Made by a program: the position numbers and the translations under genes. Below the pieces are notes generated by a model, which saw only the letters and a program-made list of their open reading frames with translations, did no database searches and was not told the origin of the DNA. Below are positions 1 through 8,753 of a stretch of DNA of 64,000 nt, one piece after another. Position 1 is the first letter of the stretch, and each line of letters begins with the position of its first letter. This DNA comes from an uncultured Draconibacterium sp. (GTDB taxonomy: Bacteria > Bacteroidota > Bacteroidia > Bacteroidales > Prolixibacteraceae), in assembly GCA_947492175.1 (NCBI GenBank), contig CANLMQ010000019.1, forward strand, positions 49,380 to 113,379, written 5' to 3'.

Positions 1-975
1 ACCAAAGGCTGGGAACTGTCCATTTCATGGCGCGATAAACTTACGGTTTCAGGAAGCCCGCTAAATTACGACATAAGGTTTACTATGGCTGACCATACAT
101 CTAAAATCGACAAATACAACAACCCGGAAAAAAACCTTGGTAATTATAAAGATGCACGCACCAACTACTACGAAGGAATGACAATTGGTGAAATCTGGGG
201 GTATGAAACAGAAGGTTTCTTCACTTCGGAAGAAGATATAGCAAATCACGCATCACAGGATCTTTATTTTGCTTCGAATTCGGGCACATGGCTGCCAGGT
301 GATATTAAGTTTAAAGATCTCAACAACGACGAAGTAATTGATTACGGGACCAACAAAGTAAAAGATCCCGGTGACCGGAAAGTAATTGGCAACTCTACCC
401 CTCGCTATACATACAGTCTGAACCTGGGTGCCGATTGGAAAGGCATTTCTGTTTCAGCATTCTTTCAGGGTGTGGGTAAACAAGATTGGTGGCCGGGAGC
501 TGACAATGCATTGTTTTGGGGGCAATATAACCGCCCTTACAATAATATTCCTAAATCTATGCTGAATGAAATTTGGTCAGAAGAGAATCCTAATACTTAT
601 TTCCCGCGATATAGAGGATATGTTGCTTTACAGGGTACACGGGAACTTTCAGTTGTTCAGACACGTTATACGCAGAATGTGGCTTATGTACGCTTGAAAA
701 ATCTTCAGTTAGGATATAGTTTGCCTAAAAATTTGATTGCTTCTGCAGACATTCAGGTAGCCCGAATTTATCTTTCTGCCGAGAATCTCTGGTGCTGGTC
801 TCCATTGTATAAACACACTAAAAACTTTGATGTAGCTAATATCTATGGAGAAGACATAGAGGCCAAATCGGCTGCTAATGATGGCGGTAAAAATTCGATA
901 ATAAGCAATGGCGGACAAACATACAATTACCCCTTGCTTAAGAGTATTAGTTTAGGTTTATCATTAACATTCTAA
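1..975 (+). CDS. SusC/RagA-type TonB-dependent outer membrane receptor, C-terminal part
   Basis: The open frame runs in from the left edge (frame 1 is open from base 1), so only the last 324 residues are present; the Met codon at 85 is internal. The visible part has the aromatic-rich alternating strands of the C-terminal beta barrel and ends in a typical outer-membrane strand finishing SLGLSLTF. SusC proteins form the outer-membrane channel that imports oligosaccharides or peptides with TonB energy, capped by a SusD lipoprotein. The SusD gene follows after 10 bases, which confirms the family. Substrate cannot be inferred because the plug domain and the rest of the locus are outside the window. 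Confidence 0.93.
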   Translation, partial: TKGWELSISWRDKLTVSGSPLNYDIRFTMADHTSKIDKYNNPEKNLGNYKDARTNYYEGMTIGEIWGYETEGFFTSEEDIANHASQDLYFASNSGTWLPGDIKFKDLNNDEVIDYGTNKVKDPGDRKVIGNSTPRYTYSLNLGADWKGISVSAFFQGVGKQDWWPGADNALFWGQYNRPYNNIPKSMLNEIWSEENPNTYFPRYRGYVALQGTRELSVVQTRYTQNVAYVRLKNLQLGYSLPKNLIASADIQVARIYLSAENLWCWSPLYKHTKNFDVANIYGEDIEAKSAANDGGKNSIISNGGQTYNYPLLKSISLGLSLTF

Positions 976-985
976 ATTTAGCTTT

Positions 986-2749
986 ATGAAAAAATTTCTA
1001 ATTTTAATAATAATCACTCTTGCCGGCTTGTGGGCATGCAATATGGAAGAAATTCCTGAGGCTCAGGTTTCTGTCGAACCAGTATTCGGAAGTGAAACAG
1101 GACTACAGATGTATACCAATTCTTTTTACGAAGTATTCCGGGCTTCAACAAGTCAGTATAGTAATTCATACTACATTGCCGAAAATAAGGTAATTAAATA
1201 TCTGACCGAAAATGGATTCAGTTCACAAGAGAGCAGTGGCTGGAATTGGGGAACATTACGCAATATCAATTATTTTATTGCCAACTGTAATAACGAATCT
1301 GTTCCTGCTGCCACGAGAAATAATTATCTGGGTATCGCCCGTTTTTTCAGGGCTTACTTTTATTTTGATATGATGAAACGTTTTGGCGACTTACCCTGGG
1401 TGAACCATCCGCTGGATGTAAATGATCCTTTACTTTACAGTACACGCGCCCCGCGTACTTTAATTGCCGACTCCATAAAGGCTGATTTGAATTATGCAAT
1501 TAATAATATCAAAACAGCCAAAGATGCTTCCTGTACAACAATCACCAAATCGGTTGCTGCTGCCTTGAAATCAAGAGTCTGCCTTTGGGAAGGAACTTAT
1601 CGGAAATATCATAACGAAGCTGGTTTGCAGTCTACAGCCAACCAATGGCTTCAGGAAGCAGCCGAAGCTGCGCAGATTGTAATGAATGCTGACTATTCTC
1701 TTTACACAGGCAGTGGTGCCGAAAGTTCTTACCGGGCTTTGTTCCTTGCCAAAACTCCGATTTCTGCCGAGGTGCTTTATGCTGTAACATTTAACAGTGC
1801 TTTGGGTGTCGTTCATCCGGGCAACCGGCAATGGACATCTGTTACGTATGGATCTTGTCCCAGCTTGATTCGTCCTTTTGTTAATACCTATCTTAATCTG
1901 GACGGAACTCCTTTTACCAATAGCACCGATTACGCCACTAAATCTTTTACAGAAGAATGTGTAAACCGCGACTATCGCTTATCCCAGACAATCCGCACAC
2001 CTGGTTTCACCCGTATTACCGGAGGAGCAACAGTTCAAACGGCTCCCGATTATGCCTATGCTATTACCGGATACCAAACCTGCAAATTTACGCTTGATGA
2101 TACTCAATTTGACAATGTAGATGTTTGCGATAATAATGTGATCTTGTTTCGTTATGCCGAAGTGCTGTTGAACTATGCTGAAGCTAAAGCCGAATTGGGC
2201 ACACTCACCGATGCCGATTGGGCTAAAACTATTGGAGCTTTGCGTGCCCGGGCAGGAATAACCGGCGGACTTACAACGAAACCGACAGCTGCAGATCCTT
2301 TCTTACAGAGTGAATTCTTCCCCGGAATAACAAACCCTGAGATACTGGAAATTCGCAGAGAACGAGGTATTGAGCTTTCTTTTGAAGGATTTGAATGGCA
2401 GGACGTTTGCCGCTGGAAAATAGGCGAACAACTTACAAAAGACTGGGAAGGTATTTATATTCCCGAGTTTGAAGTTCCTTACGATATGAATGGCGATGGA
2501 AATTTGGATGTTTGCTTCACAAAAGAACTGAATCCGGCAGACCAAGTTCCCGGAGTTTATTACCTTTATGTAGGAGCGAAGTTGGCTAACGGGGCCACTA
2601 ACAACTCTCAAATAGCTGACGACGGACATACGCTGGTTTTTATGAAAGACCAAAAGAGAGTTTGGGATAATAAACTTTATTTCTACCCAATTCCAGCAAA
2701 CGATTTGGTTATGAACCCAAATCTCGGTCAGAATCCGGGTTGGAACTAA
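986..2749 (+). CDS. SusD/RagB family outer membrane lipoprotein
   Basis: A 587-residue protein with a lipoprotein signal peptide: lysines, a hydrophobic run, then Cys18 in LWAC followed by acidic residues, the usual Bacteroidota surface-export pattern. The body has the SusD architecture, with TPR-like helices carrying motifs such as ARFFRAYFYFDMMKRFGDLPW near residues 110-140 shortened here to its features (aromatic-rich helix then GDLPWV), and the C-terminal RRERGIELSFEG-type motif near 460. SusD proteins bind glycan at the cell surface and act as the lid of the SusC channel. It is separated from the upstream susC by 10 bases, so the two are co-transcribed, and a hairpin terminator follows at 2771. 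Confidence 0.95.
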   Translation: MKKFLILIIITLAGLWACNMEEIPEAQVSVEPVFGSETGLQMYTNSFYEVFRASTSQYSNSYYIAENKVIKYLTENGFSSQESSGWNWGTLRNINYFIANCNNESVPAATRNNYLGIARFFRAYFYFDMMKRFGDLPWVNHPLDVNDPLLYSTRAPRTLIADSIKADLNYAINNIKTAKDASCTTITKSVAAALKSRVCLWEGTYRKYHNEAGLQSTANQWLQEAAEAAQIVMNADYSLYTGSGAESSYRALFLAKTPISAEVLYAVTFNSALGVVHPGNRQWTSVTYGSCPSLIRPFVNTYLNLDGTPFTNSTDYATKSFTEECVNRDYRLSQTIRTPGFTRITGGATVQTAPDYAYAITGYQTCKFTLDDTQFDNVDVCDNNVILFRYAEVLLNYAEAKAELGTLTDADWAKTIGALRARAGITGGLTTKPTAADPFLQSEFFPGITNPEILEIRRERGIELSFEGFEWQDVCRWKIGEQLTKDWEGIYIPEFEVPYDMNGDGNLDVCFTKELNPADQVPGVYYLYVGAKLANGATNNSQIADDGHTLVFMKDQKRVWDNKLYFYPIPANDLVMNPNLGQNPGWN

Positions 2750-2770
2750 AACATTTTAATTAAAAAAGTA

Positions 2771-2806
2771 AAGATAGGTTGCCATAAAAGCAGCCTATCT
2801 TTCTTA
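2771..2806 (+). terminator. Terminator after susD
   Basis: A 12-bp stem (2771-2782 with 2790-2801, one G-T pair) encloses a 7-base loop and runs into a short T-rich tail. It sits 21 bases past the susD stop and ends the susCD transcript. Confidence 0.75.
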
Positions 2807-3181
2807 CCGAATATTGAGCACAGTTCTGTTTATTCATTCACTAAAAAAAGCCCCTGATAAATAGCCTCTCCGTATTCCCTGGAAAAAATCCTCTTCCATT
2901 TTTATAAAAATCTATATCATCCATACTCCGGAATAAAACGTAACACCATTTTTCTTTTTGATTTTTATTGTGATAGGTACTTTAAATAACTTAGTTCAAT
3001 TGAGTTCCGATAACGAAAAAAACCAGAAACCAATTATACATTCGTTTGCGCTAATAATTATAAATAAGCAAGATTAAAAACCTCCCTCATCACTCCTACA
3101 ACACATTGTATATATACCAATTAGCAACAGGGTATAGTTCTTCTACTAATTAAACCAATCTTATATTTAAATATTAATGCT
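2807..3181. other. Gene-free stretch upstream of the LacI-type regulator
   Basis: About 375 AT-rich bases between the susD terminator and the regulator promoter. I see no open frame, tRNA or clear repeat here; it probably holds only upstream regulatory sequence. Confidence 0.5.
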
Positions 3182-3189
3182 TAACTTTG
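3182..3189 (+). promoter_or_regulatory. Bacteroidota -7 element for the LacI-type regulator
   Basis: TAACTTTG matches TAnnTTTG exactly and lies 23 bases before the ATG, giving a short leader. No convincing -33 TTTG is present. Confidence 0.45.
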
Positions 3190-3203
3190 CGTAAACGATT
3201 GTA
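3190..3203. promoter_or_regulatory. Candidate LacI-family operator over the transcription start
   Basis: CGTAAACGATTGTA has the central CG flanked by AA and TT that LacI-family proteins recognise; it matches 8 of 10 specified positions of TGnAAnCGnTTnCA. It directly follows the -7 element and precedes the regulator ATG, so autorepression is the natural reading. This is a motif match only. Confidence 0.4.
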
Positions 3204-3211
3204 CACATACT

Positions 3212-4231
3212 ATGAGCACACATAAAGTAAGTATAACAGACATTGCCCAAAAGACGGGATTATCCACAACAACTGTTTCAAGGGTTTTAAGTGGAAAAGC
3301 CAAACAATACCGTATTGGAAAAAAATCGCAAGAAAAAATTAAAGAAGCAGCCAAAGAGATGCATTATATCCCCAACCATTTTGCATCTAACTTGCGTACA
3401 GGAAAAAGCAGCACCATTGCACTGATAGTCCCGTCGCTCAGCAATCCTTTCTTTGCGAGCATTGCAAGTGAAATAAACACAGAAATACGTAAGTTTGGCT
3501 ATATTACTATTATAAGCGACAGTGACGAAAACCAGGAAATTGAAAAAATGGAACTGGAACAATTAAGGGCACGCAATATTGAGGGTCTGGTTATTGCTCC
3601 TTGCGGTAACGAATGGAAACATATCAAAACGTTATACGACCAGGAGCTTCCATTAATTTGTGTTGACCGATACTATGAAAACCTCGATATCCCTTACGTT
3701 TCTACAGACAATTACACAGGCGCCCAAATGGCCACCAAACATCTGATTGAAAACGGACACACGGTTATTTCGTGTATTCAGGGTGTTCGTTCATCAACAC
3801 CAAATAAATTAAGGGTGCAAGGATTTACTGAAACAATGGAAAACGCCGGCTTAAAAAAATACAGCATTACCGGCGACGACTTTACAGTTCAGAACGGCTA
3901 CCTTGAAACAAAACTTTTATTACAGCAAACAGACAGACCAACCGCAATATTTACCCTTAGTAATACTATTGCCATGGGATGCATGAAAGCTTTAAAGGAA
4001 GAAAATGTCCGTATTCCCGAAGATATTTCTCTTATAACATTCGACGAACACCCGTATCTAGATTATTTATCGACCCCTCTCTCTTGTATCGCACAGCCTG
4101 TTAGCGACATTAGCAAAATAGCCATCAAAATTCTTTTTGCGAAACTCAACAATAACGATTTTAAACCAAGCCAGGTATTACTAAAACCAAAGTTACAAAT
4201 GAAAGAATCTGTGCGTAATATCAGTCAGTAA
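3212..4231 (+). CDS. LacI/GalR family transcriptional regulator
   Basis: A 339-residue protein of normal LacI-family length. Residues 5-28 form the helix-turn-helix (ITDIAQKTGLSTTTVSRVLS), followed by the hinge helix region and a periplasmic-binding-protein-like core from about residue 62, starting with STIALIVPSLSNPFF. Such regulators bind a sugar or related metabolite and repress or activate uptake and catabolic genes. It stands alone between the susCD genes and the minus-strand symporter operon, whose last gene converges on it with 4 bases between stops, so its target is not fixed by context. Control of the preceding susCD locus, of itself, or both are reasonable possibilities. Confidence 0.93.
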   Translation: MSTHKVSITDIAQKTGLSTTTVSRVLSGKAKQYRIGKKSQEKIKEAAKEMHYIPNHFASNLRTGKSSTIALIVPSLSNPFFASIASEINTEIRKFGYITIISDSDENQEIEKMELEQLRARNIEGLVIAPCGNEWKHIKTLYDQELPLICVDRYYENLDIPYVSTDNYTGAQMATKHLIENGHTVISCIQGVRSSTPNKLRVQGFTETMENAGLKKYSITGDDFTVQNGYLETKLLLQQTDRPTAIFTLSNTIAMGCMKALKEENVRIPEDISLITFDEHPYLDYLSTPLSCIAQPVSDISKIAIKILFAKLNNNDFKPSQVLLKPKLQMKESVRNISQ

Positions 4232-4235
4232 AAAC

Positions 4236-5654
4236 TTACGTGAGACTCCTAATTTTCTTTACAAAAACGACAACTAAGAAGTAGGCTAGAAAAGAAAAAG
4301 CAATACCAAAAATATTTGCATCCAAATTTAATGGTAAATCAAACTCTCCAACAATCAAAGTCAATGTAGAAACACCTCCAACCAACATTGAAACCAACGC
4401 TGCTTTTGAATTCGGATTCTTTAAGAACAAAGCAGCCAGAACCGGCACAATCATTCCTGAAACCATAAATGAATACGAATGCAACATCAGGTCAAGAACG
4501 CTGGTCATTTTTAAGGCTAGAAACATAGCCAACACCCCAACAGCAAAAGTTAACAATTGCGAATAACGCAAGCTGTTTGTGGTCCGGTGCTTCTTCAAAA
4601 CATCAGTCAGAATATTTCCGGAAGCAGCCATCAAACAACTATCGGCTGTCGACATAATAGCTGAAAAATAGGCAGACAAAACAATGCCCATAAAACCAAC
4701 AGGAAGAACAGTTCGCAGCAAAACCGGTAAGCCCATTTCTGCATCAATAGAAGAGAAAGTATAACCCTGCAACAAACCATTTTCAATGGCAACACGCGCA
4801 AACATGCCTAAAACAACCCCTGTAAATGCCATAAACGGATATTCAAACAAACCGGCTATAAACCATCCTTTTTGTGCCGTTTTGGTGTCTCGCGAAGCAT
4901 ATATACGCTGATACAGAGTCATTCCGATAAACCAAATAGGAATGATGGTAAACATCCAGTTTACAATTTGTTGCCACGAAATAGCATCAAGTCTTAAGAA
5001 TTGGCTGTCGAGGGTTTGTTCTATTGCCTCAGTTCCGCCGATTTTATAAAATGCAAATGGCATTGCCACAAATAAAAGACCTGCCATTAATATTATCCAC
5101 TGAATAGTATCAGTATAAATAACAGCCTTTAATCCGCCCATCACTGTATAAACAATGGCAATACCACCCATTACAAAAAGTGCTGTTTGAATAGAAAAAA
5201 CCGGAAAAGTTGAGGATGCCAGTTTTGCACCGGCCAAAATTTGTGAACTTGTAAAACCTAAATAACCGATGGCAGAAATAATACCGGCAAACATAGCAAC
5301 GCGCTTATTGTAAACATGTTCAAGAAACTGCGGAAAAGAAAAGAAACCTTTTTTTCGGGCCAGAGTCGAAACTTTGGGAATTAGAAACACACCACTTAAC
5401 CAGGCTCCCAACAAGCCGGTAAAAAGCAACCAACTTCCTGATAATCCCATTGTAAATCCCAGGCCTCCCAAACCAATTGAAAACCCACCACCAACATCCG
5501 TGGCAACAACCGATAAACCTATGTGTAAACTACTTAGCTTTCTTCCGCCCACATAATAATCGTCGGTACTTTTATTTTTCCGCATAAAATAAAAACCAAC
5601 ACCCAACATTGCAATTAAATAAATCGCAAAAATTGCCCCGTCAATCCAACTCAT
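4236..5654 (-). CDS. Sodium:solute symporter (SSS family)
   Basis: A 472-residue polytopic inner-membrane protein with about 13 hydrophobic segments. The N-terminus (IYLIAMLGVGFYFMRKNKST, then DDYYVGGRKL) is the hallmark of the SSSF/PutP-like family, which couples Na+ entry to uptake of organic solutes. It is the last gene of the ablA-ablB operon; its ATG overlaps the stop of the preceding 75-aa gene by one base, pointing to translational coupling. Context suggests transport of lysine, beta-lysine or its acetyl derivative; the Bacillus yod cluster similarly places an SSS transporter (yodF) near kamA (yodO). Substrate is inference; family assignment is firm. Confidence 0.93.
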   Translation of the reverse strand: MSWIDGAIFAIYLIAMLGVGFYFMRKNKSTDDYYVGGRKLSSLHIGLSVVATDVGGGFSIGLGGLGFTMGLSGSWLLFTGLLGAWLSGVFLIPKVSTLARKKGFFSFPQFLEHVYNKRVAMFAGIISAIGYLGFTSSQILAGAKLASSTFPVFSIQTALFVMGGIAIVYTVMGGLKAVIYTDTIQWIILMAGLLFVAMPFAFYKIGGTEAIEQTLDSQFLRLDAISWQQIVNWMFTIIPIWFIGMTLYQRIYASRDTKTAQKGWFIAGLFEYPFMAFTGVVLGMFARVAIENGLLQGYTFSSIDAEMGLPVLLRTVLPVGFMGIVLSAYFSAIMSTADSCLMAASGNILTDVLKKHRTTNSLRYSQLLTFAVGVLAMFLALKMTSVLDLMLHSYSFMVSGMIVPVLAALFLKNPNSKAALVSMLVGGVSTLTLIVGEFDLPLNLDANIFGIAFSFLAYFLVVVFVKKIRSLT

Positions 5655-5881
5655 TAGTTTATTTCAACATTTAGTTCAATAACCGAAGACCTGTCTTTAT
5701 GCTTAATTAATCCTTTACTCAGCAAAGAATAAATAGCTTCTTGCCCCCTACTGTTAGGCAATTTAAGGTTTTTAATTATTTCGCCGTAAATGCAATTACC
5801 TTTGCGGTTTAAATACATTAAAATGTCTTTTTCTGAAGAATTCTCTATTTCCTTTATATTTATTTTATTTTTCTGACTCAT
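5654..5881 (-). CDS. Small winged-helix-like protein of the abl operon
   Basis: A 75-residue protein. Its middle reads as a short winged-helix: an SEKDILMYL helix, GEIIKNLKLP, a recognition-like helix with SRGQEAIYSLLSKGLI, then a basic wing and a final beta strand. I do not recognise a named family. The frame overlaps the upstream 64-aa gene by 17 bases and the downstream symporter by one, and both ends are locked into the operon, which argues that it is real. It could be a small DNA-binding regulator of the operon or a protein-interaction module; neither is shown. Confidence 0.7.
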   Translation of the reverse strand: MSQKNKINIKEIENSSEKDILMYLNRKGNCIYGEIIKNLKLPNSRGQEAIYSLLSKGLIKHKDRSSVIELNVEIN

Positions 5882-6059
5882 ATTTTTTTTGCAACTCCAA
5901 ACTTGTTAGTTTATTAAAATGTTCACAGTTTTTCCACCCTTTCATTCCCCTATTACAAAACACGTTTCTGAAAATCGGCAAAGGAGTTTCACTCACTTTT
6001 ACTTTTCCTTGAAATATTTCACATTCGCGGGCAAAGCGGCATCTGTTTCCTAAATACAT
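5865..6059 (-). CDS. Small four-cysteine protein of the abl operon
   Basis: A 64-residue soluble protein with cysteines at 7, 13, 35 and 45 (C-x5-C-x21-C-x9-C) and many basic and aromatic residues, a pattern that could hold zinc or an iron-sulphur cluster. It starts with ATG one base after the ablB stop and its end overlaps the next gene, so it is embedded in the ablA-ablB-symporter operon. I do not recognise the family. A role connected with the oxygen-sensitive radical SAM enzyme encoded two genes upstream is possible but speculative. Confidence 0.7.
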   Translation of the reverse strand: MYLGNRCRFARECEIFQGKVKVSETPLPIFRNVFCNRGMKGWKNCEHFNKLTSLELQKKYESEK

Positions 6060-6060
6060 A

Positions 6061-6900
6061 TTATATGGATTTATAATAAACGTTCATACTCTCAATATTC
6101 CCTGAAATATTTGTGTTTTTAATCAATGTCCCGGCATAAGTAAAATTCCGGCGTAAAAATGTTTTGTTCATACCAATTGATTTCAGACGTGCGATGGTAT
6201 ATAATGTTTTTAAGCCCTGCCTTTTCATCTCCTTTTCCATTGTTTTTAAAAGCAACAAAGAGAGACCACTCCCCCGGTATTTTGGAAGTGTGGCAAAATC
6301 TGTCATTTCCGCATTCAAACCCTTTGCATCAATTTCGGCCGAAGCCAAAGCAACAAGTTTACCTTTGGTTTCCATCCCGAAATATTGTACTCCTTCCTGC
6401 ATTGTTTTCTGTATGTACCCGGTTTCAAATATCGGAAACGGGTAACTTTCAAATACTTCGCGGTAGATAGAAGTGATTTCTTCTAAATTATTTTCCGTTA
6501 GTTTTACCAGTCGAAAAGATTTTGCAGATTTCTCACTTTTATCAGCTTCTCCGTTCACACTTTCAAGGAGTGTGCTAAGCTGAAACAAACTATCATTTTC
6601 AATATCCAGCAATCGGTCGGAACTTAAAAATTTAGAAACAAAAAAAGCAGCATCAGTTCCCTGATAAAACTCCGGTATTTGGGCTTCCATTAAAAAGCCA
6701 TTTGCAAAAAAATAAGGAGCAAACTGTTGTGGTATTTTGCAAAATATCTTCGAATAATTATTGTCCCTGGCCAACGTATTAATCTGCTCAATAATTCCGG
6801 GACAATCTCGTTCATCGAGTTTCATTAAATATACGCGCTTATTTAACTCGCCGTGCTGTATTAATGTTCCATGTCCAATTTTTTCAATCTTATCAAGCAT
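6061..6900 (-). CDS. ablB: Putative beta-lysine N6-acetyltransferase
   Basis: A 279-residue protein with an N-terminal region shared with AblB/YodP proteins and a C-terminal GNAT acetyltransferase domain (about 130-275) with an acetyl-CoA loop in LPKYRGSGLSLLLLKTMEKE. AblB acetylates the side-chain amino group of beta-lysine to give N-epsilon-acetyl-beta-lysine, a compatible solute known from methanogens and some bacteria. Its start overlaps the end of the lysine 2,3-aminomutase gene by 8 bases, the classic ablA-ablB arrangement, which is the main reason for the specific call. Confidence 0.88.
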   Translation of the reverse strand: MLDKIEKIGHGTLIQHGELNKRVYLMKLDERDCPGIIEQINTLARDNNYSKIFCKIPQQFAPYFFANGFLMEAQIPEFYQGTDAAFFVSKFLSSDRLLDIENDSLFQLSTLLESVNGEADKSEKSAKSFRLVKLTENNLEEITSIYREVFESYPFPIFETGYIQKTMQEGVQYFGMETKGKLVALASAEIDAKGLNAEMTDFATLPKYRGSGLSLLLLKTMEKEMKRQGLKTLYTIARLKSIGMNKTFLRRNFTYAGTLIKNTNISGNIESMNVYYKSI

Positions 6901-8206
6901 TCTCTTCCCTCCTCAAAATACGTTCGTTGTCTTCCGGAATTAACGATATCGAATCATCCCTGTTCGATAAAAGTTTTTCAATACCAATAGCTTCCGATTC
7001 ATCAACCTCGTCCAGTTTTAAATCAAGATTACACTGATCACAATCGCGATCGCACATTTTAGGCTCGTAGCTATCTGGCTCTTTGTATGTTGTAATTACC
7101 CCTTCGTAATTTCGCAAAACAACTTTATTGGTCGACCAGGAAATTATATAATTGGGCATAACCGGAATCTTTCCTCCTCCCCCGGGAGCATCAATAACAT
7201 ATGTCGGGCGCGCAAATCCACTTGTATGCCCTACTAAACTTTCCATAATTTCAATACCTTTCCCAATTGGGGTTCTAAAATGAGATAACCCCTCCGACAA
7301 ATCACACTGGTATAAATAATACGGGCGTACACGGTTTTGAACAAGCTTGTGAAGCAGCGATTTCATTATACGTGGACAATCGTTAACATCAGCTAATAAA
7401 ACGGACTGATTTCCCAACGGGAATCCGCCATCGGCTAACTTCGCCAGAGCTTCTTTTGCAGAAGAGGTAATTTCGTTCGGATGATTAAAATGTGTATTAA
7501 TCCACAAAGGCTGATATTTTTTTAAAATCGCAACCAAATCATCGGTTATCCGGTATGGTAACACCACTGGCATTCGGGTTCCGATACGAATGATTTCAAC
7601 GTGTGGAATTTTACTAATTTCAGACAAGAGCCAGTCTATTTTAGAATCGGGTAACATAAATGGATCTCCTCCCGAAAGTAACACATCGCGCACTTGCGGA
7701 TTTTCAGCAATATATTTTATGCCTTTCTGCAGCTGATCTTTTGAAGGCACAAAATCAACGTCGCCCACTTTTCGTTTGCGCGTACAATGACGGCAATACA
7801 TTGAGCAAATATTACTAACATGAAACAACACCCTGTCGGGATACCTGTGAGTTATTCCCTCTACCGGACTATCACTGTCTTCCGATAACGGATCTTCAAG
7901 TTCCGATTGTAAAGTTATCAATTCCTCTACACCACCAAATGCCTGTTTAAATACCGGATCATTTCTAAAATTCTTTTTGTCGATTAGCGACAAATAGTAA
8001 GGCGTAAGAGAGAGCGGAAATTTCTCGAAAGTCTTCAATAATCCCAATCTTTCATCTTCATCAAATTTAATCCCGGTTAATTCTTCAAACTTATCCACAG
8101 ATTTTATCGAATGCTTTATCTGCCATTTCCAATCTTTCCATTTCGATATTTTTGCATGGTCCTCTATGCGTTTTGCAATGTTCTGCTGCGAATTATTATA
8201 TATCAT
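6893..8206 (-). CDS. ablA: Lysine 2,3-aminomutase
   Basis: A 437-residue radical SAM enzyme, the usual KamA length. The [4Fe-4S] motif CSMYCRHC gives Cys134, Cys138 and Cys141; LLSGGDPFMLPD follows as the SAM-binding segment; PGGGGKIPVMPNY near residue 345 carries the lysine that binds pyridoxal phosphate; and a cysteine cluster CDRDCDQC near 388 corresponds to the C-terminal zinc site. It converts L-lysine to L-beta-lysine. As first gene of an overlapping operon with ablB and a symporter, it most likely serves osmolyte synthesis rather than lysine fermentation, since no other lysine-degradation genes are present. Confidence 0.95.
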   Translation of the reverse strand: MIYNNSQQNIAKRIEDHAKISKWKDWKWQIKHSIKSVDKFEELTGIKFDEDERLGLLKTFEKFPLSLTPYYLSLIDKKNFRNDPVFKQAFGGVEELITLQSELEDPLSEDSDSPVEGITHRYPDRVLFHVSNICSMYCRHCTRKRKVGDVDFVPSKDQLQKGIKYIAENPQVRDVLLSGGDPFMLPDSKIDWLLSEISKIPHVEIIRIGTRMPVVLPYRITDDLVAILKKYQPLWINTHFNHPNEITSSAKEALAKLADGGFPLGNQSVLLADVNDCPRIMKSLLHKLVQNRVRPYYLYQCDLSEGLSHFRTPIGKGIEIMESLVGHTSGFARPTYVIDAPGGGGKIPVMPNYIISWSTNKVVLRNYEGVITTYKEPDSYEPKMCDRDCDQCNLDLKLDEVDESEAIGIEKLLSNRDDSISLIPEDNERILRREENA

Positions 8207-8716
8207 ATTCTAACTTTAAAATTCTATGTTTACTAAACCACCATTTGTTTTATTTCTGAAGCAGCGAATGTTTCTATCCAACTTATATACTCCGGCACAA
8301 CACCAGAAAATATAAGCTTGCTAATTTTCGAGGACAAAGAGAACAAGTGTTATTTTTTTGAATTGATTTAATCCCCAACTCAATCTCATTTATATTTTTC
8401 GCCCCGCCAAGAAGTATAAATTTTCAAATCAGGAGCACAGACAAAACGAATTGAAAAACAGACTGCCTATTTACTTTTCTAATCCTTCAAAAAGATTGTT
8501 TTTTATTCAAAATTCGTCACAAACATGCTTCCTCTTGAATAAGTACTTCCCTCGCTACTATCTCATTTACCAATGAGTCCACATCTTATCCCTCATTTAG
8601 TTTCTATGCGAACAAAATTACAAAATTTGCCAAGCCATCCAAAACAATTACATTAAGATAGTGTTTAATTAATAACATATTAAACCAAACACATCCCTGA
8701 CTTTGAACAAATTAAA
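8207..8716. other. Divergent intergenic region between ablA and the trehalose genes
   Basis: About 510 AT-rich bases separate two divergently transcribed osmolyte loci. No open frame, tRNA or clear inverted repeat stands out. A minus-strand TAATTTTG (8613-8620) matches the -7 consensus but lies about 400 bases from ablA. The length suggests regulatory sequence or a long leader. Confidence 0.5.
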
Positions 8717-8724
8717 TAAATTTG
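8717..8724 (+). promoter_or_regulatory. Bacteroidota -7 element for the trehalose operon
   Basis: TAAATTTG matches TAnnTTTG exactly and is 29 bases before the ATG at 8754. No well-spaced -33 box is visible. Confidence 0.45.
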
Positions 8725-8753
8725 TAATTACTATTATTTCTATAGAAACTATT

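Noticed and set aside
3212..5654. Idea that the LacI-type regulator belongs to the abl-symporter operon
   Set aside because: It is on the opposite strand, convergent, with 4 bases between stops; nothing ties it to the operon.
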